Shown: positions 9,287-17,612, numbered from the stretch's first letter. The stretch is 64,000 nt of DNA from Streptomyces monashensis (GCF_001866665.1 NZ_MLYO01000015.1:108804-172803); one strand, 5' to 3'. Notes: generated by a model not told the origin, from the letters alone. Program-made: numbers and translations.

Positions 9287-9715
9287 ATGAACAGGTGGAT
9301 CAGGCGCGTCTCGATCGCTGTCGCTTCCACGGCACTGGCAGGCGGAGCCCTTCTCGGAGCCGGTGGCTCGGCCTCAGCGGCGACGGCCCCGCAGCGCGCC
9401 GAGCACACGCAGTCCACGATCGCCGCCTTCGCTACCGGCGGTGACCGTGACGGCCAGCGCGAGGATGCGTACGCAGGCGGTTACCACGGGGGACAGGGCG
9501 ACGGCTCTGGCGCACCCCGAGGCTGGTACTCGAACGACGACCGCCAAGGCCACCACGACGAGAGGCGCCACGACCGCGGGTGGGAAGAGCGATGGGACGG
9601 CCGCCACCTGTCCGTCTGGGACGGGCACCGTTGGGATGAGGCGACGACGTGGTTCGGCGTCGGCGGCGACCGCTGGTACCTGGACCAGGTCGCCTGGTAT
9701 CTGCACCAGCACTGA
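9287..9715 (+). CDS. small secreted Gly/His/Trp-rich protein
   Basis: 142 residues beginning at the second ATG (MNRWIRR), which has AAGGA seven bases upstream; ATG 9281 is too close to that site. A Sec signal peptide ends around GSASAAT (residue about 32). The mature part is hydrophilic, rich in Gly, Asp, His, Arg and Trp, with a repeated pattern of W-x-G-R/H-x-W-type turns (WDGRHLSVWDGHRW) and a DQVAWYLHQH end. I recognise no enzyme family. The two operator-like palindromes upstream link it to the TetR regulator at 10519-11223. A strong inverted repeat follows the stop. Confidence 0.75.
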   Translation: MNRWIRRVSIAVASTALAGGALLGAGGSASAATAPQRAEHTQSTIAAFATGGDRDGQREDAYAGGYHGGQGDGSGAPRGWYSNDDRQGHHDERRHDRGWEERWDGRHLSVWDGHRWDEATTWFGVGGDRWYLDQVAWYLHQH

Positions 9716-9734
9716 TGCGGCCGCAGGCCGCCAC

Positions 9735-9796
9735 GGTCGGTCTGGCGAGCCGTCCCGCGGACGGGGATCGCGTCGTTCCGGCTCGCCAGACCGACC
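9735..9796. terminator. long inverted repeat, probable bidirectional terminator
   Basis: Two 17-base arms, GGTCGGTCTGGCGAGCC (9735-9751) and its exact complement (9780-9796), flank a 28-base loop that is itself GC-rich. It lies 19 bases after the stop of the secreted protein gene. This is the strongest hairpin I found in the window. Confidence 0.7.
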
Positions 9797-9989
9797 GCGA
9801 GCCGAGCCGGTATCAGGCCCGGTCCGATGACACAGCTTCCTGGCCGAGCGGGGCCGACACGTGAGATCCGCGTGTGTTGCTCCCGCCCTCCGATACCTCC
9901 GGCCGCGTCGGCGACACCATGCCCCGTGCCCCGAAGCACGTGGGGAGCGACCGGAGTGCCGGGCGTGCGGAATGTGGGAGTGAGGGACA

Positions 9990-10412
9990 GTGAGATCGGT
10001 CAGAACCGTGGCTTTCGAGCTGCCTGTGCGGCTTGTCGTGTCGCACGACCTGATGGTGTCGATGCGTGTGGCACTGCGGTACGAGGCGGATGACCCCTAT
10101 GCCGTCCGTGCCGTCTTCGACCCCCAGGGCGAGGGTGGAACGGTCGAGTGGTTCTTCAGTCGCGACATGCTGGCTCAGGCTCTGAGCGAGCACACCGGGC
10201 GCGGAGACGTGTGCATGTGGCCTGCCGGCGAATCGGGACGCGACGTGGTGTACGTCGTTCTCCGCTCGCCCGCGGGATCGGCGTTGCTCGAGTTCCCGGC
10301 GCAGGGCGTGGAATCCTTCCTGCGCGAGACATGGTCCGTGGTGCCGCCAGGGGCCGAATCCAGCCGACTCGACCTGGATGCCGAGCTGGCCCAGCTGCTG
10401 GCGGAAAACTGA
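9990..10412 (+). CDS. SsgA-like sporulation/cell-division regulator
   Basis: 140 residues from a GTG start (GTGAGATCGGTC) preceded by GGGAG. It matches the SsgA-like protein (SALP) family of morphologically complex actinomycetes. Seen here are a LVVSHDLMVSMRVALRYEADDPYAV block, FDPQGEGGTVEWFFSRDML, an ALLEFPAQGVESFLRETWSVVPPG end motif and an acidic C-terminus. SALPs act in septum-site localisation and peptidoglycan remodelling during sporulation, in the cytoplasm at the division site. Length is normal for the family. The presence of this gene is good evidence for Streptomyces or a close relative. A hairpin terminator follows at once. Confidence 0.92.
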   Translation: MRSVRTVAFELPVRLVVSHDLMVSMRVALRYEADDPYAVRAVFDPQGEGGTVEWFFSRDMLAQALSEHTGRGDVCMWPAGESGRDVVYVVLRSPAGSALLEFPAQGVESFLRETWSVVPPGAESSRLDLDAELAQLLAEN

Positions 10413-10414
10413 AC

Positions 10415-10434
10415 GCCTCGCCGGACGGCGAGGC
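10415..10434 (+). terminator. hairpin terminator of the SsgA-like gene
   Basis: GCCTCGCC and GGCGAGGC form a perfect 8-base stem around a GGAC loop, starting three bases after the stop codon. Confidence 0.65.
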
Positions 10435-10518
10435 TCCCGCGTGGGTGAGGGTCCGGATGCCGGCCACGGCACCGGGCTCGCCGCATGTCCCGCCCCCGGC
10501 GATCTCATGCGCCGCGAC

Positions 10519-11223
10519 TCACGCCTCCTCGTAGCACTCGCCGCATTCCTCTTCGGGGCACTCGACAGTGGTGAGGGTCTGGTCGAACTGCTGCGGGGTC
10601 AGCGGGGGCTCGGGCAGTTCGTGGGCGCGCTCGGCGCGGAAGGCGTCAAGCAGCAGGTGCAGGTGGCGGCGCCAGGCGTCGGGGGCGACGGCACGCGTGG
10701 CCTCGATGATCCCGGCCTGGGACCAGATGACGAAAGCGAGGTCGGCCGGAGTGACATCCGCACGGAGGGCGCCCTGCTCCTGGGCGTCGTGGAAGATCTG
10801 AGCGGCCCGTTCTTTCGTGCGCTCGTACATTCCCCTGCCGAACGCGTGAACGGGCAGCCGGGCCGAGACCAGGTCGTTGAAGGCGCAGTCGCAGGCCTGA
10901 AGTTCACAGAGCTTCTCCAGGTAGTGACAGAAGCCTTCCCAGGCGTCGTCCATGGCCGCCGCCTCTTCGGCGGCGGCGAGCAGGTCCGCGAACTTCGCGG
11001 TGAAGAGCTCTTCGATCAGGTCGAGCCTGCGGGGGAAGTGCCGGTAGAGCGTCCCGATCGCGACGCCTGCCTCGCGGGCCACACCCTCCAGGGAAGCCTC
11101 CAGCCCCTGCTCGGCGAAGGCCTTGCGAGCGGCGGCCACGATCGCGTCCCTGTTGCGCTGCGCGTCGCGGCGCAACGGCTTGGCCGGCACTGGAGGCGCA
11201 GGCGGAACAGGCTGGCGATTCAT
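10519..11223 (-). CDS. TetR/AcrR family transcriptional regulator with cysteine-rich tail
   Basis: 234 residues. The N-terminal TetR helix-turn-helix is clear: RDAIVAAARKAFAEQGLEAS, then LEGVAREAGVAIGTLYRHFPRRLDLIEELF (residues about 27-75). The C-terminal ligand/dimer domain is helical and includes a CELQACDCAF segment. The last 14 residues are acidic with three cysteines (Cys222, Cys227, Cys230) in a C-x4-C-x2-C arrangement, which is unusual and could bind metal or sense redox. The start codon lies only about 11 bases from a perfect GAGGGGCCCCTC palindrome, so autorepression is likely. The nearest same-strand gene upstream is the quinone oxidoreductase. Confidence 0.9.
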   Translation of the reverse strand: MNRQPVPPAPPVPAKPLRRDAQRNRDAIVAAARKAFAEQGLEASLEGVAREAGVAIGTLYRHFPRRLDLIEELFTAKFADLLAAAEEAAAMDDAWEGFCHYLEKLCELQACDCAFNDLVSARLPVHAFGRGMYERTKERAAQIFHDAQEQGALRADVTPADLAFVIWSQAGIIEATRAVAPDAWRRHLHLLLDAFRAERAHELPEPPLTPQQFDQTLTTVECPEEECGECYEEA

Positions 11224-11233
11224 GCACCCAGGC

Positions 11234-11257
11234 TAACATGAGGGGCCCCTCGGATTC
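11234..11257. promoter_or_regulatory. putative TetR operator copy C (autoregulatory)
   Basis: AACATGAGGGGCCCCTCGGA continues into TTC. The core GAGGGGCCCCTC is a perfect 12-base palindrome. It sits 11 bases upstream of the tetR start codon, overlapping the expected promoter. Copies A and B near 9118-9179 share its flanks. Confidence 0.65.
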
Positions 11258-11611
11258 TGGATGTGACCCTGCCCACGGGATCCGCCAGGCGAGGGGCCGG
11301 CTGCATATCTGTGCATCCTCGACCACAACGGCGAGCGCAACCGTCTGCTCCCGACACCTGACGCCCTCATGGTCGAAGCATGGGCGTACGAGTGAGCCGT
11401 CCAGGCGTTTGCCCGACCGGTCATGTCGGTTGCGGCAGGCTGTCGCCGGGCACACCGGCCTGTTCTCTCCCCCCGGTGACCGTCACGGAGCGTTGGCGGT
11501 ACCGGCCGCGTCGGTTCATGGTCGTCTCACGGGTGTTTCGGCATCGACCTGGGCGCGCGCCGACCGTCCCGCACCTCCCCGGACACTCCGCGGCTGCATG
11601 GCGATCCACCC
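11258..11611. other. intergenic stretch between quinone oxidoreductase stop and tetR promoter
   Basis: About 350 bases with no frame of coding character. It carries the tetR operator at its left edge. Confidence 0.35.
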
Positions 11612-12565
11612 TCAGGGCACCAGGATGACCTTGCCGAACTTGCCCGGACCGGCCAGGCGGTCGTAGGCGTCGGTGAACCGGTCCAGTGGGAAGACCGTGT
11701 CGATGGGTACGCGCAGCCTTGCCTGCGCCAGCAACGGCGTCACGGACGTGCGCACGGTGGCGGCGAGGATCGCCTTCTCGGCGTGTGAGCGCCCGCGGAT
11801 GGTCGTGCCGATCAGCTGGGCCCGTGCGAGCATGAGGTCGAACATCCGAAGCGGCGCCGTGGCGCCGGCCTGGACTCCGACGACGAGGACCTTGCCCTGG
11901 CTGCGGAGCAGAGCTACTCGCCGCAGGCAGTTCTCGCCGCCGACCAGTTCCACGATGACGTCGTACGGCGCGTAGGCGGATTCCTCGTCGGGGGTGACGA
12001 CATCCACCTGCCGGTCGGGGGTAAGTGCCCTCACCCGGCAGTGGAGTTCGGGGCGGCGCACGCTGGCCACGATATGTGCTCCGGAGACCGCGGCGACCTG
12101 CACCATGGCCGTGCCCACCCCGCCTGCCGCGCCGCTGACCAGTACTCGATCGCCGGCTCGGATCCCGGCCTGGGTGACCAGGGCGTCCCAGGCGGTGCTG
12201 AACGCCTCCGGGAAACCGGCGGCCTCCTCCCATGACAGGTACTCGGGCACCGGCAGGAGAAGGTCCGCGGGGATCGCGATCCGCTCGGCGTGGCCGCCAC
12301 CGCCGACCAGCGCCATCACCCGATCTCCCGGCGTGACCTCCACGACACCGGGGCCGACCTGCTCCACCTCGCCGGCGACTTCCAGACCGGGCACGTCGGC
12401 CGGCCAGCCCGGTGGCGCCGGGTAGTCCCCCCGTGCCTGTTGCAGGTCAGCGGCGTTGAGGCCGGCAGCCCGAACCCGGACCACCACGGCCCCCGGCCCC
12501 GCGACCGGCTCTGGACGTCGCTTCAGCTGGAATGTCCCCTGAGAATCGATCACTACCGTGCGCAT
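11612..12565 (-). CDS. MDR-family NADPH:quinone oxidoreductase (zinc-independent)
   Basis: 317 residues starting at MRTVVID, where the conserved N-terminal GroES-like strand begins; the longer frame to 12607 adds non-homologous residues. The catalytic domain includes GLNAADLQQARGDYP and GLEVAGEVEQVG. The cofactor domain has the AAGGVGTAMVQ dinucleotide loop (residues about 145-156), and the end motif is FGKVILV. The structural-zinc cysteines and catalytic Cys of alcohol dehydrogenases are absent, as in the quinone oxidoreductase (QOR) group, which reduces quinones or enones with NADPH. Its position upstream of a TetR regulator on the same strand hints that a reactive electrophile or quinone is the signal; this is inference. 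Confidence 0.88.
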   Translation of the reverse strand: MRTVVIDSQGTFQLKRRPEPVAGPGAVVVRVRAAGLNAADLQQARGDYPAPPGWPADVPGLEVAGEVEQVGPGVVEVTPGDRVMALVGGGGHAERIAIPADLLLPVPEYLSWEEAAGFPEAFSTAWDALVTQAGIRAGDRVLVSGAAGGVGTAMVQVAAVSGAHIVASVRRPELHCRVRALTPDRQVDVVTPDEESAYAPYDVIVELVGGENCLRRVALLRSQGKVLVVGVQAGATAPLRMFDLMLARAQLIGTTIRGRSHAEKAILAATVRTSVTPLLAQARLRVPIDTVFPLDRFTDAYDRLAGPGKFGKVILVP

Positions 12566-12695
12566 GTGCCCGCATCCTTGTATGTACTCACGAGGGGGAC
12601 CGGCCATCGTCCCGCGTCCGTCGCCGACTACGAAGGGTCGCGTACGCCTCGCGGCGGCGACCCGGACCGGGATCGGGAAAGCCGGTCAGGGAGGG

Positions 12696-13160
12696 CTACT
12701 GTTCCAGCCACGATCCGTCGCGCATGATGACTCTTCCGCGAAGCTCTGGCTCGCCGCGCCAGGCGCGCACAGTCTTCGGTGCCATGCGTATGTACAGAAA
12801 GGAACCCTCCTCCCCGCGCGGGTCCCATCCGAACTTGGCGGCGAACGCTTCCGCTGCGTCACCGGGCACATCCTGGTCCGGGAAACACTCCGCCTCACCC
12901 TGGAGAAGCACCACGTCGAAGGTATCCGGAAGCGCCAGGCGCACGCGGGGCTCTTTGCGGACGTTGCGTGCGGTCACGGAGGTGGCACCGGTGCACATCC
13001 ACACCGCTCGTCCATCCCACAAGAACCACAGCGGCACCTGGTGCGGCCCGTGATCAGGATGAGACGTTGACACCCATACTTCCCGTTCGGTGACAAGCCG
13101 TTCAAATGTGTCTCGCCTACGCTCCGCCGCCCGGCGACGAACGTTCCCCGTGGTGTTCAT
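12696..13160 (-). CDS. pyridoxamine 5'-phosphate oxidase (PPOX)-fold, probably flavin/F420-dependent protein
   Basis: 154 residues starting at MNTTGNV; upstream in-frame residues are not family-like. It has the split-barrel pattern of the PPOX superfamily. An opening helix (RRDTFERLVTEREVWVST) is followed by HQVPLWFLWDGRAVWMCTG, SVTARNVRKEPRVRLALP and VLLQGEAECFPD. FLYIRMAPKTVRAWRGE closes the barrel. Actinobacterial members use FMN or F420 to reduce small molecules or haem-related substrates. It lies 130 bases upstream of the quinone oxidoreductase on the same strand and may share its redox context. Confidence 0.85.
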   Translation of the reverse strand: MNTTGNVRRRAAERRRDTFERLVTEREVWVSTSHPDHGPHQVPLWFLWDGRAVWMCTGATSVTARNVRKEPRVRLALPDTFDVVLLQGEAECFPDQDVPGDAAEAFAAKFGWDPRGEEGSFLYIRMAPKTVRAWRGEPELRGRVIMRDGSWLEQ

Positions 13161-13658
13161 GAGTGCTGACGCTATCCAGCATGCCCAAAGCGCGCATGAG
13201 GCCAGGGACCTACGTCCGACGAACGATGAACTCATGGGCCTACGGCTCAAGACTGCTTGCGGAGCTTCCTACGGCTCCGCTTGACCACCAGGAGGCTGCG
13301 GCCGCAAGCGGTGACGACGAGCGTGGAGCGGGCGCGCCGGCTGCGCACAGTGCCGGCGGTTGCCGACGACGCTGCGCAGGTGGACGGCTGCGCCACCGGT
13401 GCGGGAGCCTCGCACAGACTTCGCGTCGACAGTGGCCGACCAGCGTGTCATCGGATTCATCGACCGGGCCGGTGGCGTACCGGGCAAGCCAGGCGCCCAG
13501 GTCGTCCTCGAACGCGTCGCCGTTCAGAGGCAGGGCGAGGAGTCGCCTCGGCGTGGAGGACCGCACGCAGCGGTGCGTACGCAGGTGATCAGCCCTCGCC
13601 GGCTGAGCACGCGTCATTCCCGTTGTCCCGGTATCGGATCGGGCGCCTGGCGGCACGG
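13161..13658. other. gene-free stretch with a possible coding relic
   Basis: No complete gene. On the minus strand around 13440-13560 one frame reads LPLNGDAFEDDLGAWLARYATG with good third-position bias, then loses it, so a decayed gene of unknown family may lie here. Confidence 0.3.
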
Positions 13659-14414
13659 TCAGGCGGACCCGCTGGGTCGCAGGGAGGCGGGCGTACGGCC
13701 GATGAAGTCCCGTGCCGTACGGGTGAGGTGGGCCTGGTCGGCGAAGCCCGCGGCGGCCGCAGCCAGGGCCACAGCCCCGGTCGGCAGGTCGGCGATCGCG
13801 GTACGGAGCCGGCCCCATCGCCGCAAGCGGGCGAGCGGGATGCCCACCTCCTGCCGGACCAAGGCCCGCAACCGCGGTGCCGACAGGCGGACCTCGTCGG
13901 CGATGGAAGCGACGGGTATGTCCGGATCGCACAGCGTGCACATGTGAACGGCGTGGGCGACTCTCGGATCGAGCGGTGCCGGGTGCCCTGCGACTGCGCG
14001 CAACTCGGTGTATCCGGCGGCCAGATCCACGTGGGTGCCAGGCCCCTCGGAGCCGGCCGCGTCGAGCGCGGCGAGCAGCCGGCGGACCTCGCCTGCCTCG
14101 AGTCGTGTCGGTCCCGGGCCGGAGGGCAGCAGCCAGGAGTCGATGAACAAGGCGACGTAGGGCGATGTGGCCGCATAGGCGTGGGACAACTGAGGTGGAA
14201 CGATCAGCCCGGGCGCGGCCACCATGCGCTGTCCCGGCTGCAGGAGTTCGGCGTGGCCGCCGATCGGCAGCACGGCCTTCCATGCGGGCAGCCGATGTTC
14301 GGAGACGCGGAAGGGCCGGGACTCGGCGAACATCGTCGCCTCGGTGCCTGCGGCGAAGACGATGCGGCGATCGTTTTGTTCAAGCTCCCAGGTCCGGGGC
14401 GAACGCATCATCAT
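13659..14414 (-). CDS. AraC family transcriptional regulator
   Basis: About 251 residues; three consecutive ATG codons (14414, 14411, 14408) make the exact start uncertain. The N-terminal half is a cupin-type sensor (ESRPFRVSEHRLPAWKAVLP, then GGHAELLQPGQ, PPQLSHAYAA). The C-terminal half carries two AraC helix-turn-helices: IPVASIADEVRLSAPRLRAL followed by VRQEVGIPLARLRRW, then AVALAAAAAGFADQAHLTR and DFIGRTPASLR. The gene is divergent from the DoxX-like gene: its ATG triplet lies only 3 bases from the DoxX start, so the two share a promoter region and the regulator probably controls that gene. Confidence 0.9.
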   Translation of the reverse strand: MMMRSPRTWELEQNDRRIVFAAGTEATMFAESRPFRVSEHRLPAWKAVLPIGGHAELLQPGQRMVAAPGLIVPPQLSHAYAATSPYVALFIDSWLLPSGPGPTRLEAGEVRRLLAALDAAGSEGPGTHVDLAAGYTELRAVAGHPAPLDPRVAHAVHMCTLCDPDIPVASIADEVRLSAPRLRALVRQEVGIPLARLRRWGRLRTAIADLPTGAVALAAAAAGFADQAHLTRTARDFIGRTPASLRPSGSA

Positions 14415-14417
14415 GCC

Positions 14418-14789
14418 ATGCACGCTATCGCTGCCATCGGGTTGGCGGTGTTCATGGCCGTCACGGGCGTCATGCACTTTCTGGCTCCCGAATACTTCCG
14501 CACGCTGGTACCGGCATGGCTTGGCAGGGAGCGGCTCCTCGTGGCCGTCACCGGGGTCGTGGAGGTCGTCGTGGGTGCGCTGGTGCTGGTTGCGGGCAGC
14601 AGACCGGTCGGAGGCTGGATGGCCGCCTTCCTGATCACCTGCTATCAGGTGTCCCACGTTGACGCGGTGCGACATGCGCGGCCCGACCGGACCCGGCTGC
14701 TGGAGCGGCCGGCCGGGGCCGCGGCCCGACTGGTGGTGAACGTCCTGTACGTCGTCTGGGCCATCGCCGTGGCCAGATCCGCGGCCTGA
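14418..14789 (+). CDS. DoxX-like small integral membrane protein
   Basis: 123 residues with four transmembrane helices: residues about 2-20 (AIGLAVFMAVTGVMHF), 40-60 (LVAVTGVVEVVVGALVLVAG), 63-78 and 100-120 (VNVLYVVWAIAVA). The MHFLAPEYFRTLVPAWLG segment after the first helix is typical of DoxX/DUF4267-like proteins, which in mycobacteria take part in membrane redox or thiol homeostasis. The start at 14418 follows directly on the divergent araC-type start, leaving almost no untranslated leader on either side. Downstream lies the relic of an NDH-2-like oxidoreductase. Confidence 0.8.
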   Translation: MHAIAAIGLAVFMAVTGVMHFLAPEYFRTLVPAWLGRERLLVAVTGVVEVVVGALVLVAGSRPVGGWMAAFLITCYQVSHVDAVRHARPDRTRLLERPAGAAARLVVNVLYVVWAIAVARSAA

Positions 14790-14805
14790 CCCCGATGCCT
14801 GGTTC

Positions 14806-15180
14806 GTGGAACGAACGGTCCGGCTCCGTCAACTCGCCGCAGGGCAGCGACTGGCGGTACTGCCGTTGCGCCAACAGCTCAGCGGCACGCCGGTCCAACC
14901 GGTCGTCGCTCGTGCGACCGCGATCGACACCACCGCCCGGACCGTATGCATGGGCGACGAGCAACGAGTGATGGTCCACGACACTTCGATGTACGCGGCG
15001 GGCAGCCAGGCACGGCTCGACGAGGCGCCGGGAGCAGCCGACACGCCCACGCCGTCGCCGGCCTCGAGCAGGCGACCCGGTTGCGGCACCGGGTTGCCGA
15101 GATCGAGTCCGGCGGCACGGGCGCGGTGGCCGGCGCAGAGCTGACCGGGCTGGACATGATCGGGCCAGGGTGTGCCGGAG
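14806..15180 (+). pseudogene. FAD-dependent pyridine nucleotide oxidoreductase (NDH-2-like), frameshifted fragment
   Basis: The first frame reads VRLRQLAAGQRLAVLPLRQQL, then ATAIDTTARTV and a VHDTSMYAAGS end. This is the stretch before the second dinucleotide fold in NDH-2-like enzymes (AIDTAARTV...YDTLVYALGS). At about 15040 the frame shifts and continues as AHAVAGLEQATRLRHRVAEI, then GGTGAVAGAELTGLD, the NADH-binding GGG-x-TGLE-type loop with a lost glycine. Both ends are missing. It is a dead internal fragment. Confidence 0.55.
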
Positions 15181-15246
15181 AGCGTCCCGCTGCGGATGGC
15201 CTCTACCGTAGGTAGCCCACGATCAGCACATGCCCCCGGAACAGCG

Positions 15247-15615
15247 TCACCGGGCCGGGGTCGGCTGGGTGAGGTTCACCGGGTTGCCGTCGGGGTCCTG
15301 GATGTGGGCGACGCGCTGTCCCCACGGCATGTCGTTGGGGCCGCTGCGGACCGAGCCGCCCAGGGCCGTCACCCGGCCGAGAGTCGCGTCGACGTCGTCG
15401 ACACCGATGCTGAGCAGGATCCGTGGTGCCGCCCCGGTCCCCGGGTCCGTCTTGGTCACCAGCCCGAGGTCGGTGTCGCCGATGCGCAAGCCGCGGTAGA
15501 AGGCCGGGCCTTCCGCCGGTACCCGGAAGATCACCTCGGCGCCGAACAATTTCGTATAGAAGTCGAGCAGGACATCCTGGTCGGCAGTGATGATCACTGG
15601 CTGGATGGTGGACAT
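15247..15615 (-). CDS. VOC (glyoxalase/bleomycin-resistance-fold) family protein
   Basis: 122 residues from the ATG of MSTIQPVIITADQD; the frame extends to 15675 but that part is not family-like. Two beta-alpha-beta-beta-beta modules are visible: VLLDFYTKLFGAEVIFR and RGLRIGDTDLGLVTK, then LLSIGVDDVDATLGRVTALGG and VAHIQDPDGNPVNLTQ. The late DPDGN turn is diagnostic. Family members are metal-dependent dioxygenases, isomerases or antibiotic-binding proteins; the metal ligands here are not complete enough to predict chemistry. It stands alone. Confidence 0.85.
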   Translation of the reverse strand: MSTIQPVIITADQDVLLDFYTKLFGAEVIFRVPAEGPAFYRGLRIGDTDLGLVTKTDPGTGAAPRILLSIGVDDVDATLGRVTALGGSVRSGPNDMPWGQRVAHIQDPDGNPVNLTQPTPAR

Positions 15616-15824
15616 GGCACTCCTGTCGAGAACGGTTGTGTCGCCGGGCAGACCGTTCGAGGACGGTGAACTCATCGGCAGAACCGCCCAGCCACTTCAA
15701 GATGGCGGAGCTGCAATGGTGCGGTGGGGTCGTCGTCGCACGGCGCGCAGACGACGAGACCCGTCCCGATCATGGCATCCGGTGACCGGTAACAGCTGGC
15801 CATGCGGGGCTGGGCGGTCCAACC

Positions 15825-17033
15825 TCAGCGGCCCACCGCCGGAGCGGTGCGCTCGCGGGCTGTGGCTCGGACGTGGGCGATGACGGGTGAGGTGGCGAAG
15901 ACGTCGCCGAGTCGCGCGAGCGAGTCGGCCTCGGCCTCCAGGGGCTGATGGAGTGCGTCCGTGCCGGTGGCATCGGCGTCGGGAGGAGTCGGGAGGGCGC
16001 CTACGGCCGCGCGTTCGAGTGCGCCGGCCAGGGACGCGGCTTCGGCGATGAGCGGGACCTGCTCTGCGGCCGGGGGGAACCGACGGGTTGCCTCGGCAAG
16101 CCAGTCGAAGGTGCGGGGGTCCGTGTAGTGGCGGAGGATCATACGCGCGTCCTGGATCTCGATGACTCTCCGGTAGAGCGCGAAGTGCACCTGGGACGGC
16201 CCGAACTGTCCTCGCGGCGGGGTGAGCGTGATCTCGGGCAGCACGGCGTGCAGTTCGCCCCATAGCGGGGTGAGTGCCCGGTAGCGGCGATAGGTGCCGA
16301 ACCAACCGCGCACGGCGGTGGAGACCGGCGCCCACACCGTGGTGCCGACCCCGGCCGCGAGCAGCCCGATGCACAACGCGCCCAGCACGGCGGACAAGGT
16401 GTCGTCCCCGCTGTCCTGGGTGCTGGTCGTCGCCTCGCGGATCATGTCGTCGACTCCCCAGGCATCCCACGCCAGGCCGGCCAGGGTGCCGAGGGTGAAC
16501 ATCCTCATCGCGGTGCGCAGGACGCCGGGTCCGGCCAGGCGGGCACGCCGGGCCAGCGGGCGGACCAATGCGGCCAGGCAGTAGCCGAGATACAGCGTGA
16601 TGATCGCGTCGTACCCGACGAGGTACCACCGGTGCGACGGGCTGGTGACCAGATCTCCGCTCACCAGCCGCGGACGAGCGAGGAGTTCGAGTGCGAGTGA
16701 GGTCAGCAGGGCCCCTCCTACCAGGACCAGTTCCCGGCGGACGGCACATCGTGGCGGTTCCGCGGTGTGCAGGGCGAGAGCGAGCAGCCGGAACGCACAC
16801 GCCGCGCACACATACAGGCCCGAGCCCAGCAGCACCGGCAGCAGGACCAGCCGTAGGCGCGCGGCACTCTCGATGGTCAAGGGATCGAGCAGGCTCAGCT
16901 TGGCGCCCAGTGCGGCCGCCGCGAGAGTGCCGTACCGGGTAGCGGCCGCGAGGCCCTCCCAGCGGACGCGGCGGAGGTAGCAGGCGCTGAGCAGGAAGAC
17001 CGCGGCGATCAGATAGAGGGCGACGTCAGTCAC
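15825..17033 (-). CDS. MAB_1171c-type integral membrane protein of an HTH/ImmA-IrrE module
   Basis: 402 residues. The first about 240 residues form seven hydrophobic helices (ALYLIAAVFLLSACYL, TLAAAALGAKLSL, LVLLPVLLGSGLYVC, VLVGGALLTSLALEL, DAIITLYLGYCLAAL, MFTLGTLAGLAWDAW, VLGALCIGLLAAG). A cytoplasmic tail follows with a conserved TYRRYRALTPLW segment and IEIQDARMILRHY. This matches the uncharacterised MAB_1171c family found many times per Streptomyces genome, almost always after an ImmA/IrrE metallopeptidase and a small HTH regulator, exactly as here. Its start overlaps the end of the ImmA/IrrE gene by 8 bases, so the two are translationally coupled. Role unknown: transporter or signal receptor. 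Confidence 0.85.
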   Translation of the reverse strand: MTDVALYLIAAVFLLSACYLRRVRWEGLAAATRYGTLAAAALGAKLSLLDPLTIESAARLRLVLLPVLLGSGLYVCAACAFRLLALALHTAEPPRCAVRRELVLVGGALLTSLALELLARPRLVSGDLVTSPSHRWYLVGYDAIITLYLGYCLAALVRPLARRARLAGPGVLRTAMRMFTLGTLAGLAWDAWGVDDMIREATTSTQDSGDDTLSAVLGALCIGLLAAGVGTTVWAPVSTAVRGWFGTYRRYRALTPLWGELHAVLPEITLTPPRGQFGPSQVHFALYRRVIEIQDARMILRHYTDPRTFDWLAEATRRFPPAAEQVPLIAEAASLAGALERAAVGALPTPPDADATGTDALHQPLEAEADSLARLGDVFATSPVIAHVRATARERTAPAVGR

Positions 17034-17553
17034 GGCCGTCCTCGTCCGGTGCCGGGGCGAAGAAGACGTTGAGGCTCAGGAACCGCTCGCGGTGCAGCGA
17101 TGCCGCGTCGGCTCGGGCCGCCCTGCTCATGATCAGCGATGCCAGCAGCTCGGCCTCCCGCTCCTGTGGTTCGTCGTAGCCGGTGCGTCCGAGTACCCGT
17201 CGTACCAGGTCGGAGGACAGGTGGGGGAGAAGTGTCCGGGACGTGACCGGAGAGAGCGGTGTGGTGCCCGTGTGGTCGAACAGCAGGTGGGCTGCCTCGT
17301 GGACGAGGATGTGCTGTCGGTGCAGGGGGCTGGTGTCGGCTGCGTAGAGGATGTAGTCGGTGCCGCTGGTGGACACCAGCAGGCCGCAGGGAAGGTTGGG
17401 GCTGGAGGACACCGGCACCAGCTCGATGGCCCGACCGCGTTGACGGCCGAGCCGGGTGAGTAACTCCGCGGCGTCGAACGGCTCGGGCAGTTCGAGCTGT
17501 TCGGCCATCTTTCTGCATCGCCGCACCGTGGGCTCGTCCTGGCCTCGACGCAT
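17026..17553 (-). CDS. ImmA/IrrE family metallo-endopeptidase
   Basis: 175 residues with the zinc-protease signature HEAAH (His85, Glu86, His89) in QHILVHEAAHLLFDH. A second conserved region lies downstream (EREAELLASLIM) where the third metal ligand is expected. ImmA-type proteases cleave phage or integrative-element repressors, and IrrE/PprI cleaves DdrO in Deinococcus; both act on XRE-type repressors. The neighbour encoded just upstream is such an HTH protein, so it is the obvious candidate substrate. Coupled to the downstream membrane-protein gene by an 8-base overlap. Confidence 0.9.
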   Translation of the reverse strand: MRRGQDEPTVRRCRKMAEQLELPEPFDAAELLTRLGRQRGRAIELVPVSSSPNLPCGLLVSTSGTDYILYAADTSPLHRQHILVHEAAHLLFDHTGTTPLSPVTSRTLLPHLSSDLVRRVLGRTGYDEPQEREAELLASLIMSRAARADAASLHRERFLSLNVFFAPAPDEDGRD

Positions 17554-17612
17554 CGCTGTCCCACCTCACTCAACGATTCCTGTACCGGTCGGCCGGAGCC
17601 GTTGCCGCGCTG

